DNA from: Proteobacteria bacterium UBA981
Lineage (GTDB): Bacteria; Pseudomonadota; Gammaproteobacteria; Ga0077536
Length of the DNA: 64,000 nt
Direction of reading: 5' to 3'
NCBI GenBank assembly: GCA_002292285.1
Contig: DBBP01000008.1
Span: 1 to 64,000 of the forward strand
The notes under the pieces were generated by a model that was not told the DNA's origin, did not search any database, and saw only the letters and a list, made by a program, of their open reading frames with translations. A program made the translations under genes and the position numbers. Positions 18,396 to 25,919 of this stretch are shown one piece after another; position 1 is the first letter of the stretch; the number at the start of each line of letters is the position of its first letter.

Positions 18396-19541
18396 ATGAA
18401 ACCATATCGCTCGCCCTGGACCAACGAAGATCACGACATGTTTCGTGACAGCACGCGCAAGTTTATTGAAGCGGAGTTTGTGCCCCAGCGCGACCACTGG
18501 ATTGAGCGCGGCTACCCGGAACCCGAGTACTGGGCAAAAGCCGGTGAAATGGGGCTGTTGTGCCCCGATGTGCCAGCCGAGTATGGCGGTGGCGGTGGTG
18601 ATTTCGGTTTCGATGCGATCACATACGAAGAGCTGGCGCGCGCCTGCATTTCGAGTTTTGGCAATGGCATCCAGAGCATTGTCGCTCACTATTTGATGGT
18701 GTTCGGGACTGAGGAACAAAAGCAACGATGGTTGCCTGGCATGGCAAGCGGCAAAACCATCACCGCCATAGCCATGACAGAACCCGGCACGGGCTCCGAT
18801 TTGCAAGCCGTGAAAACACGCGCCATTCGCGATGATGACGAGTACGTGTTGAACGGATCAAAGACCTTTATCACGAATGGTTATAACGCCAACCTGATTT
18901 GCGTGGTTTGTAAAACCAATCCCGAAGAACGCGCTAAAGGCATCTCGTTGCTTATGGTGGAGACCGATGGGCTGGAAGGGTTTCGGCGTAACAAGCCATT
19001 GAAGAAAATTGGCATGAAAGGACAGGACACCAGCGAATTGTTCTTCGATGATTGCAAAATTCCGGCTGGCAATATTCTGGGCGGCGAGGCCGGGCAGGGT
19101 TTTTTTCAATTGATGAAGCAATTGCCACGTGAGCGACTGATTATCGCAGTCACCGCAGTGGCGATGATGGAAAGTGCCGTCAGCATGACCTGTGAATACG
19201 TCAAGGAGCGTAAAGCCTTTGGCCAGGCTCTGGCGGACTTTCAGAACACCAAATTCAAACTGGCTGAGCTTGCTACGCAGGCCAAAATCGGCCGGGTGTT
19301 TCTTGACCACTGCATCGAGCAGCTCAACGAGGGCGAATTGGACACCGAAACGGCGTCGATGGCGAAGTGGTGGTGCACCGAGAAGCAGTTCGAGACGATG
19401 CACGAATGTTTGCAACTACACGGTGGCTACGGCTACATGATGGAGTACCCGATTGCTCAATATTTCACCGACGCTCGCGTGCAAATGATCTACGGCGGCT
19501 CTAACGAAATTATGAAGGAGTTGATTTCGCGCTCGTTGTGA
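18396..19541 (+). CDS. Acyl-CoA dehydrogenase
   Basis: A 381-residue FAD acyl-CoA dehydrogenase that oxidises an acyl-CoA to the 2-enoyl-CoA and passes electrons to ETF. Seen: AMTEPGTGSDLQ (FAD and substrate binding), FITNGYNANLICV, MKGQDTSELFFDDCKIPA, and the C-terminal HGGYGYMMEYPIAQYFTDAR with YGGSNEIMKE; the Glu of this last motif is at the position of the catalytic base in medium-chain type enzymes. No strong Shine-Dalgarno is seen. The next gene, an AMP-forming ligase, overlaps its stop codon if it starts at GTG 19538. It leads the run through the MaoC, CitE and racemase genes. Confidence 0.93.
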   Translation: MKPYRSPWTNEDHDMFRDSTRKFIEAEFVPQRDHWIERGYPEPEYWAKAGEMGLLCPDVPAEYGGGGGDFGFDAITYEELARACISSFGNGIQSIVAHYLMVFGTEEQKQRWLPGMASGKTITAIAMTEPGTGSDLQAVKTRAIRDDDEYVLNGSKTFITNGYNANLICVVCKTNPEERAKGISLLMVETDGLEGFRRNKPLKKIGMKGQDTSELFFDDCKIPAGNILGGEAGQGFFQLMKQLPRERLIIAVTAVAMMESAVSMTCEYVKERKAFGQALADFQNTKFKLAELATQAKIGRVFLDHCIEQLNEGELDTETASMAKWWCTEKQFETMHECLQLHGGYGYMMEYPIAQYFTDARVQMIYGGSNEIMKELISRSL

Positions 19542-21106
19542 TACCGACGAACACGGCGTCCAGCGCACAACACACTCATATGACCGACAACGCCAATCTC
19601 TACCATCGACTCGCCGCCGGGTTTAAACCCACGGCACATGCGCTCGAGCTACCGGACGGCACCGGCTATACGTTCGCGGACGTGGAACGCCACAGTGCGC
19701 GCGCTGCAAACGTGCTCTCGAACCTCGGACTGAGCACTGGCGACAGGGTTTCGGTAATCGCCGAAAAATCGCTGCCTTATCTGTGGCTGTATTTGGGCTG
19801 CCTGCGTGCGGGCTTTGTGTTTCATCCCTTGAATCCCGGTTACACGCAGACTGAGCTTGCCTTCTTCCTCGCTAACGCCGGTACGCGTGCCTTGCTCTAC
19901 GACGCGAGTGGTGCCACACAGGCGCTTCCAGCGGCTGATGATTGCCCTGGCATTGTGCATCGACTGTCTTTGGACAGTCACGGGGGCGACGACTTCTGTA
20001 CACGAATGCTTAGTGCACCGGAAGAGTTCGCCACAGTCGAGATGGCCGGCCAGGACAGCGCGGCCTTGTTGTATTCGTCCGGCACGACTGGCACGCCGAA
20101 GGGCATCCGTATTACGCATGAAAATCTCTACAGCAATGCGCAGGCCCTGCGCGAAGCGTGGGAGTTCAGTGCCGATGATATTCTGGTGCACGCCTTGCCC
20201 GTCTTCCACGTCCATGGATTGTTCATAACACTTGGACCGGCCCTGCTAGCCGGTACGACCTTACGCTGGTTGCCGCGTTTTAATGCCGCAGAGGTCATCG
20301 CAGCCATGCCTGGTGCGACGATGATGGCTGGCGTGCCGACGTATTACTCTCGCTTGCTTGCGAGCGACGCTTTCGACGCTGATGTTTGTGCTTCGATACG
20401 TGTTTTTATTTCCGGCTCGGCGCCGCTGTCTGAAGCTGTCTTTCATGCTTTCGAACAGCGCACAGGACACCGTATTCTCGAACGTTACGGGATGACGGAA
20501 ACTGGTATTTTGACGTCCAATCCGCTGCACGGCGAGCGCAAGCCGTCATCGGTTGGGCCGGTATTACCGGGTGTCGGTATACGTGTCGTCGATGATGCGG
20601 GAATTGCACTGTCCGGCGATGTGATCGGTGCCGTGCAGGTCCGGGGCGATAACGTTTTTCCTGGCTATTGGGAATTACCGGCGGCGACCGATAAAGCGTT
20701 CTCGGATGGCGGCTGGTTCGATACCGGCGATCAAGGTTATCTGGACGACGATCAATACCTGTTCATCGCCGGACGCAGTAAAGACATGGTCATCAGCGGC
20801 GGTCTGAACGTTTACCCGAAAGAAATCGAACGGGACATCGAACGCATGGAGGGGGTCGCCGAGGCCGCCGTGTTCGGCGTGCCACATGCAGATTTCGGTG
20901 AAGCGGTCGTTGCCGCCGTGGTTGCCACTGCGGGTAAAAGCGTTGATGAAGGTGCGACCATCGCTGCACTAAAAACGACACTCGCCGCCTTTAAAGTTCC
21001 CAAACGCATTCTGTTGCTCGACGATTTGCCGCGTAACACCATGGGCAAGGTGCAAAAAAACAAATTGCGCGAGCGCTACGACGACTTGTTCTCAGCTGCT
21101 GTTTAA
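19538..21106 (+). CDS. AMP-binding acyl-CoA synthetase, MatB (malonyl-CoA synthetase)-like
   Basis: A 522-residue adenylate-forming ligase. Motifs: ALLYSSGTTGTPKGI (ATP loop), YGMTETG, WFDTGDQGYLDDD, GRSKDMVISGGLNVYP hinge, and the C-terminal lysine in PRNTMGKVQKNKL. NLYHRL at the N-terminus, LYLGCLRAGFVFHPLNPGYT and HALPVFHVHGLFI are typical of malonyl/methylmalonyl-CoA synthetases, which suggests a dicarboxylic or short branched acid. The GTG at 19538 overlaps the preceding stop (GTGA); an ATG at 19580 gives a protein starting MTDNANLYHRL, closer to the family. Neither has a clear ribosome binding site, so the start is uncertain. Confidence 0.9.
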   Translation: MIPTNTASSAQHTHMTDNANLYHRLAAGFKPTAHALELPDGTGYTFADVERHSARAANVLSNLGLSTGDRVSVIAEKSLPYLWLYLGCLRAGFVFHPLNPGYTQTELAFFLANAGTRALLYDASGATQALPAADDCPGIVHRLSLDSHGGDDFCTRMLSAPEEFATVEMAGQDSAALLYSSGTTGTPKGIRITHENLYSNAQALREAWEFSADDILVHALPVFHVHGLFITLGPALLAGTTLRWLPRFNAAEVIAAMPGATMMAGVPTYYSRLLASDAFDADVCASIRVFISGSAPLSEAVFHAFEQRTGHRILERYGMTETGILTSNPLHGERKPSSVGPVLPGVGIRVVDDAGIALSGDVIGAVQVRGDNVFPGYWELPAATDKAFSDGGWFDTGDQGYLDDDQYLFIAGRSKDMVISGGLNVYPKEIERDIERMEGVAEAAVFGVPHADFGEAVVAAVVATAGKSVDEGATIAALKTTLAAFKVPKRILLLDDLPRNTMGKVQKNKLRERYDDLFSAAV

Positions 21107-21206
21107 GAGAACGTCAGCACAGTCGCAAGGGCCGCTCAACCACGCGCGATCTGCGTGCCGTTTTATTATCAGTCAATAACCACACAAATATGCCGGAGGG
21201 AAAATC

Positions 21207-21662
21207 ATGGCAGGACTATATTTTGAAGAATTCGAAGTCGGAATGACATTCAACCACGCGATCCGACGCACCCTGACCGAGACTGACAATGTCTTGTTCA
21301 CAACGATGACCCACAATCCCGCACGCCTGCATCTGGATGAAGAGTACTGCAAGAACGAGACCGAATTCGGGCAGCGCATTGTCAACAGTTCGTTCACGCT
21401 GGCGCTGATGGTTGGTATTAGCGTTCACGATACGACCCTTGGCACTACGGTTGCTAATCTGGGTTGGGACGACGTGCGCTTTCCATTGCCGGTATTCCAC
21501 GGCGACACGATTAGGGTCGAAACTGAGGTCGCGGAAATTCGCGAAAGCAAATCGCGCCCGAACAACGGCATCATTATTTTCGAGCACCGCGCGTACAACC
21601 AGCACGAAAAACTGGTCGCGATTTGCAAGCGTTCCGGATTGATGTTGAGGAAGCCTAAATAA
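21207..21662 (+). CDS. MaoC-like acyl-CoA hydratase
   Basis: A 151-residue hotdog-fold hydratase. GGAGGGAAAATC precedes the ATG. Seen: GLYFEEFEVGMTF-type N-terminus (AGLYFEEFEVGMTFNHA), TMTHNPARLHLDEEYC in place of the usual DxNPxH, and later NLGWDDVRFPLPVFHGDTI. The aspartate of the classical R-hydratase dyad is replaced, as in the mesaconyl-CoA hydratase-like MaoC proteins that pair with CitE lyases. Its stop overlaps the start of the CitE-type gene (TAATG), showing translational coupling. It likely hydrates the enoyl-CoA made by the acyl-CoA dehydrogenase. Confidence 0.88.
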   Translation: MAGLYFEEFEVGMTFNHAIRRTLTETDNVLFTTMTHNPARLHLDEEYCKNETEFGQRIVNSSFTLALMVGISVHDTTLGTTVANLGWDDVRFPLPVFHGDTIRVETEVAEIRESKSRPNNGIIIFEHRAYNQHEKLVAICKRSGLMLRKPK

Positions 21663-22552
21663 TGATGCGTTCGCTGTTATTCGCCCCTGGCGATAGTGAC
21701 AAGAAAATGCAGAAAGCGTCGGCGATCGGTGCGGACTGCGTGATTCTTGATCTTGAGGATTCGGTAGCGGCAGCGCGGAAGCCTGTCGCGCGAGGTATGG
21801 TGCGCGAGTTCCTGCAAAGCGCACCCAATCCCGCCGTTGAGTTTTATGTACGGGTCAATCCTCTGGATTCGGGACTGATTCTCGATGACATTGCCGCAAT
21901 CGTGCCAGCCGCGCCAACTGGTATCGTGTTACCGAAAGCCAATAGCCCGCAAGATTTACTCGCCGTCGCACATTTCATCGACGTACTGGAAGCTGAGCAC
22001 GGTTTACCGGCGGGACAGATAAAGATTTTGCCAGTAGCAACAGAAACGGCTGCCGCTGTTTTCAGCCTCGGGGAGTATCGTCATAACGTTCCGCGTTTGT
22101 CGGGTCTGACCTGGGGTGCAGAGGATCTCGGCGCCGCAGTGGGTGCAAGTGCGAATGTCGATGCGAACAAAGAATGGACCCAACCCTATCTATTGGTGCG
22201 CTCTTTGTGTTTGTTTGCAGCTCATGCTGCGTCGGTACAGGCGATCGACACCGTGATGGCAGATTTTCGCGATCTTGAGTATCTCGAAGTGGTGTGCAAC
22301 GAAGCACGGCGCGATGGATTTACTGGCAAGATTTGCATTCATCCCGCGCAGGTCGAAGTGACCAATAAAGCGTTTTCCCCATCGCCGGCCGAGCTCGAGC
22401 ATGCCCATGCAGTGATTGATCTGTTTGCGCGTAATCCCGATGCTGGCACATTGCAACTGGACGGAAAAATGGTCGACCGCCCGCATCTCACCCAGGCCGA
22501 GCGCATTATTGCGCTGGCAAAATCTATCGAGGCACGTCATGGGGCCGCTTGA
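21662..22552 (+). CDS. CitE/HpcH-family CoA-ester lyase
   Basis: A 296-residue TIM-barrel lyase of the citrate lyase beta-subunit type. Seen: MMRSLLFAPGDSDKKMQKA, CVILDLEDSVAAARKPVAR with the metal-binding acidic residues, VRVNPLDSG, LPKANSPQDL, ATETAAAVFSLGEY, and GLTWGAEDLGAAVGA. Free-standing CitE proteins cleave beta-hydroxyacyl-CoAs such as malyl-, citramalyl- or HMG-CoA. A MaoC partner upstream, with overlapping codons, and an AMACR-type gene downstream, overlapping by 14 bases, are comparable to the mycobacterial Rv2498c/Rv2499c arrangement. The exact beta-hydroxyacyl-CoA is not known. Confidence 0.92.
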   Translation: MMRSLLFAPGDSDKKMQKASAIGADCVILDLEDSVAAARKPVARGMVREFLQSAPNPAVEFYVRVNPLDSGLILDDIAAIVPAAPTGIVLPKANSPQDLLAVAHFIDVLEAEHGLPAGQIKILPVATETAAAVFSLGEYRHNVPRLSGLTWGAEDLGAAVGASANVDANKEWTQPYLLVRSLCLFAAHAASVQAIDTVMADFRDLEYLEVVCNEARRDGFTGKICIHPAQVEVTNKAFSPSPAELEHAHAVIDLFARNPDAGTLQLDGKMVDRPHLTQAERIIALAKSIEARHGAA

Positions 22553-23666
22553 AGGATTGCGAATTCTTGAGTTCCAGGGCATCGGTCCGGGGCCGCTTTG
22601 TGGCACATTTCTGGGCGACATGGGCGCCGATGTCATACGCATCGATCGCGCTAGCGCACCTGCAAGTAGTGACGCGGGAGCCCTTGGCCGCAACCGACGT
22701 TCAATCGGTCTGGATTTGAAATCACCTGCCGGGGTGGCGACGGCCCTGCGGTTGATTGAAAGCGCGGACGCACTCATTGACCCGTTTCGACCCGGGGTCA
22801 TGGAACGCCTGGGCCTCGGGCCGGACGTTTGTCTGCAACGCAATCCGCGCATCGTATTCGGACGCATCACCGGCTGGGGACAGGATGGGCCTCTGGCCCA
22901 GGCTGCAGGCCACGACATTAACTACATTGCGATTACGGGTGCGCTTGACGCTGTTGGGGAACGCGGTCGCGGTCCGATTCCGCCGCTGAATCTCGTCGGT
23001 GATTTCGGCGGCGGTGGGCTGTATCTGGCGTTCGGAATCGCTTGCGGTCTTATCGAGGCGCAACGTTCCGGGCAGGGACAAATCGTCGATGCCGCGATGG
23101 TGGACGGATCAAGTCTGCTTATGAGTATGCTTTATGGCTGGCGCCAGGAAGGTAAGTGGACCGGGGGGCGAGGTGAAAACATGGCCGACGGCGGCACGCA
23201 TTTCTATTGCTGCTACCAATGCGCCGATGATTTGTGGATCTCAATAGGCTCAATAGAACCACAGTTTTACGCCCTGTTACGCGAAAAACTCGGTCTCGAT
23301 GATACGGCCTTCGACGCGCAGCACGATCGCACCCAATGGGTCGCCTTGAAGGAAAAACTCGCGACCCTGTTCCGGACCAGAACGCGCGCTGAGTGGTGCG
23401 AACTTCTCGAAGGTACGGATGTCTGTTTCGGTCCGGTTCTGAATATGGATGAGGTGACCGAGCATCCGCACAACAAGGCGCGCGGGAGCTACATTAAAGT
23501 TGATGGTGAGACCCAACCTGCACCAGGCCCACGCTTCAGCCGGACCCCTGGCGAAGTGACTCGCGGGCGTCCACGGGTGTGCGAGCACACGGCCGAGGTG
23601 TTGCTGGAATTTGGTTTCGATGAAAACGAAATTGATGGCCTGCAGAACAGCGGCGCTATTGCCTAA
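22539..23666 (+). CDS. Alpha-methylacyl-CoA racemase (family III CoA-transferase fold)
   Basis: A 375-residue racemase starting at ATG 22539, inside the last codons of the CitE gene; the longer frame from 22416 runs over that gene and is rejected. Family III fold with the racemase signature set: LRILEFQGIGPGPLCGTF, GRNRRSIGLDLKSP, FRPGVMERLGLGPDVC, RITGWGQDGPLAQAAGHDINY and NLVGDFGGGG. The His of GHDINY and the Asp of VGDFGG fall at the positions of the catalytic His126 and Asp156 of mycobacterial MCR. It interconverts 2R- and 2S-methylacyl-CoA so that the dehydrogenase can act, which fits its place in this operon. Confidence 0.92.
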   Translation: MGPLEGLRILEFQGIGPGPLCGTFLGDMGADVIRIDRASAPASSDAGALGRNRRSIGLDLKSPAGVATALRLIESADALIDPFRPGVMERLGLGPDVCLQRNPRIVFGRITGWGQDGPLAQAAGHDINYIAITGALDAVGERGRGPIPPLNLVGDFGGGGLYLAFGIACGLIEAQRSGQGQIVDAAMVDGSSLLMSMLYGWRQEGKWTGGRGENMADGGTHFYCCYQCADDLWISIGSIEPQFYALLREKLGLDDTAFDAQHDRTQWVALKEKLATLFRTRTRAEWCELLEGTDVCFGPVLNMDEVTEHPHNKARGSYIKVDGETQPAPGPRFSRTPGEVTRGRPRVCEHTAEVLLEFGFDENEIDGLQNSGAIA

Positions 23667-23682
23667 AACACAGGAGCAAAGA

Positions 23683-24558
23683 ATGAACGCCTGGGTAGAA
23701 AAAAAATCTTACATTGAGGTGGAAGGCCGGCAGATGGCCTACGTCGAAATGGGTGAAGGTCGGCCGATCGTTTTTCAGCATGGCAATCCGACCTCGTCCT
23801 ATCTATGGCGGAACATCATGCCGCAACTCAAGGATCTCGGGCGCTGTATTGCCATCGATCTAATCGGCATGGGTAATTCCGACAAGGTGCCGGATTCGGG
23901 GCCTGGGCGATACACCTTTGTGGAGCAGCGGCGCTATTGGCAGGGGGCGCTGGAGGCACTCGGTGTCGACAACGATATTGTTTTAGTGATTCATGATTGG
24001 GGTAGCGCCCTCGGCTTTGATTACGCGGCCACTTTCCCAGACCGAGTGGCGGGGATCTGCTACATGGAGGCAATCGTGAAGCCGATGAGCTGGGAAGAAT
24101 GGCCTGCTTCTGCCGTAGACATGTTCAAGACATTTCGTTCTCCAGCGGGCGAGGAAGTCGTGCTGCAGAAAAACGTGTTTGTCGAACGGGTGTTGCCAGC
24201 ATCAATCATGCGCAAACTGGACAGTGAAGAGATGGACGCGTACGTCGCGCCCTTTCGCAATCCTGGCGAAGATCGTCGCCCAACACTGACCTGGCCGCGT
24301 CAGATTCCGCTTGAAAACGAGCCACCAGAAGTCTGCGATATCGTCGCCAACTACGGCCGCTTCCTGCAATCGTCAGAGATCCCAAAGCTTATGATCGATG
24401 CGGAACCGGGCATGATCATGAAAGGTGCAGCAGGCGCCTTCGCGCGCAGCTGGCGGAACCAAAGCGAAGCCAGCGTTAAGGGCTTGCACTTTATCCAGGA
24501 AGACTCGCCTGATGAAATAGCCTCGGCTATTCGCGGTTGGCTGGGAGATTTGAAATAG
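23683..24558 (+). CDS. Haloalkane dehalogenase, HLD-II type
   Basis: A 291-residue alpha/beta-hydrolase that displaces halide from haloalkanes with water. CAGGAG before ATG 23683 sets the start. The full HLD-II pentad is visible, counted from this Met: nucleophile D105 and halide-binding W106 in VIHDWGSALGF, N35 in FQHGNPTSSYLWRNI, acid E129 in CYMEAIVKP, and base H269 in GLHFIQEDSPDEI. The E after beta-strand 6, not D after strand 7, is the mark of subfamily II (DhaA, LinB, DbjA). RCIAIDLIGMGNSDK is also typical. It follows the racemase by 16 bases and is followed by a thioesterase with 2 bases between. Confidence 0.93.
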   Translation: MNAWVEKKSYIEVEGRQMAYVEMGEGRPIVFQHGNPTSSYLWRNIMPQLKDLGRCIAIDLIGMGNSDKVPDSGPGRYTFVEQRRYWQGALEALGVDNDIVLVIHDWGSALGFDYAATFPDRVAGICYMEAIVKPMSWEEWPASAVDMFKTFRSPAGEEVVLQKNVFVERVLPASIMRKLDSEEMDAYVAPFRNPGEDRRPTLTWPRQIPLENEPPEVCDIVANYGRFLQSSEIPKLMIDAEPGMIMKGAAGAFARSWRNQSEASVKGLHFIQEDSPDEIASAIRGWLGDLK

Positions 24559-24560
24559 CC

Positions 24561-24974
24561 GTGGATAGTCTCTGTGCAGCTATCGAGGTCGGTGCGTCAG
24601 CGAGTCGCGAAATCATTGTGACGCCCGAGCTGACCGTTGAACATGCCTACCCGTCGCTGCCGGCCGTCTACGCCACACCGCAAATGATCTATCTTATGGA
24701 GATGGCGGCCGCAGATGCTGTCGCCAATTTCCTGCCGCCGGGCTGGGGATCAGTCGGCACGCTGGTTGACGTACGTCATCTCGCCGCGACTCCGGTTGGC
24801 ATGCGAGTTAGTGCAACGGCAACCGTGATTGAGGTCGGCCCGCGACTGGTGCGATTCGCTTGCGAGGCACATGATGAGGAAGAGATGATTGGTGACGGAT
24901 TTCACGAGCGCGCGGCCGTTGAGCTCGAGCGATTCGTGGCCGGGGTCAAACGTAAGTCCGCCGAGCGAGACTAA
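24561..24974 (+). CDS. FlK-type hotdog thioesterase
   Basis: A 137-residue hotdog protein beginning at GTG 24561, two bases after the dehalogenase stop; a TTG at 24537 would overlap that gene. The sequence around VYATPQMIYLMEMAAADAV and VGTLVDVRHLAATPVGM keeps Thr, Glu, Gly and His (T39, E47, G66, H73) with exactly the spacing of Thr42, Glu50, Gly69 and His76 of the fluoroacetyl-CoA thioesterase FlK. The positions of the FlK gating phenylalanines 33 and 36 are Tyr and Leu by count. It therefore hydrolyses a small acyl-CoA, but fluoroacetyl-CoA specificity is not supported by the gate. Many FlK homologues are of unknown function. Confidence 0.85.
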   Translation: MDSLCAAIEVGASASREIIVTPELTVEHAYPSLPAVYATPQMIYLMEMAAADAVANFLPPGWGSVGTLVDVRHLAATPVGMRVSATATVIEVGPRLVRFACEAHDEEEMIGDGFHERAAVELERFVAGVKRKSAERD

Positions 24975-25100
24975 TCGGCGCACGGTCTGGCGAGTTATCG
25001 CTTGGGAAAGGGACAACTCGATGCCGATGTGGACGTTGTCATCCGTTAGCGTAGGGCACTTGAAGCCGAACGCCGGAACAAATCGAAAAAGGTCACAACG

Positions 25101-25919
25101 ATGAGTGCACAAAACGAGAACCCGGAGAAGATTACCAATCGCACCCTTCGCTTGATGAAGGAGCGTGGCGAGAAAATCGCCAGCATGACGGCTTACGATG
25201 CAGCATTCGCGGCGGTGCTTGATAGTGCTGGTATCGATTTCATCCTGGTGGGAGATTCGCTTGGCATGGTCGTGCAAGGGCACACGACGACCATCCCGGT
25301 CACTATCGACGACATCATCTACCACACGAAAATGGTCGCACGCGGCGTCAACCGCGCGATGCTAATGGCCGATATGCCATTTATGAGCTATGCCTCACCC
25401 CAGGACTGCCTCAAAAATGCGGCGCGCCTGATGAAGGAGGGCGGCGCAGAGATCGTGAAACTGGAGTGGGGCGAACTCGAGATCGAAATGGTGCGCCGCT
25501 TGACTGAATGTGGGGTGCCAGTGTGTGCACACCTTGGTCTGACGCCACAGGCAATCCATAAATATGGCGGTTATCGAGTGCAGGGCCGCGAAAAGAAAGC
25601 AGCTGAAAAGATGAAACAGGACGCGCTTGCGCTAGAGGAGGCGGGCGCAGATATCCTGCTATTGGAATGTGTGCCGATGGGCCTCGCGGCAGAGATCACC
25701 GCACAATCGACCGTACCAGTGATTGGTATCGGCGCCGGGCCGGACGCGGACGGGCAAATTCTGGTGCTGTATGACGTGCTCGACATTGCCCCTGGGAAGA
25801 GAACTCGCTTCTCCAAAAATTACCTGGAGCAGGCAGGGTCTATCCACGACGCACTGAAGGCTTACGTCGATGAGGTCAAAAGCGGTACGTTTCCGAGGGA
25901 AGAACACGCATTTCGTTAG
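25101..25919 (+). CDS. panB: 3-methyl-2-oxobutanoate hydroxymethyltransferase
   Basis: A 272-residue PanB, which transfers a hydroxymethyl group from methylene-tetrahydrofolate to 2-oxoisovalerate, making ketopantoate for pantothenate and CoA. Seen: MTAYDAAFAAVLDSAGID, FILVGDSLGMVVQGH, MADMPFMSY, KLEWGELEIE, AHLGLTPQAIHKYGGYRVQG, LLLECVPMGLA and VIGIGAGPDADGQILVL. The metal-binding Asp and Glu motifs appear intact. No panC, panD or panE is in the window; the gene instead ends a run of acyl-CoA genes. It ends in a 4-base convergent overlap with the EAL gene. It could be a housekeeping or second copy serving a CoA-demanding pathway. Confidence 0.95.
   Translation: MSAQNENPEKITNRTLRLMKERGEKIASMTAYDAAFAAVLDSAGIDFILVGDSLGMVVQGHTTTIPVTIDDIIYHTKMVARGVNRAMLMADMPFMSYASPQDCLKNAARLMKEGGAEIVKLEWGELEIEMVRRLTECGVPVCAHLGLTPQAIHKYGGYRVQGREKKAAEKMKQDALALEEAGADILLLECVPMGLAAEITAQSTVPVIGIGAGPDADGQILVLYDVLDIAPGKRTRFSKNYLEQAGSIHDALKAYVDEVKSGTFPREEHAFR

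Noticed and set aside
18142..18405. Leftward 87-codon frame before the acyl-CoA dehydrogenase
   Set aside because: It overlaps the dehydrogenase start, is rich in Arg and Ala and shows no family pattern; a chance frame of G+C-rich DNA is more likely.
24537..24560. TTG start for the thioesterase inside the dehalogenase gene
   Set aside because: It adds an unneeded eight-residue tail over the end of the dehalogenase; the GTG at 24561 right after its stop is preferred.
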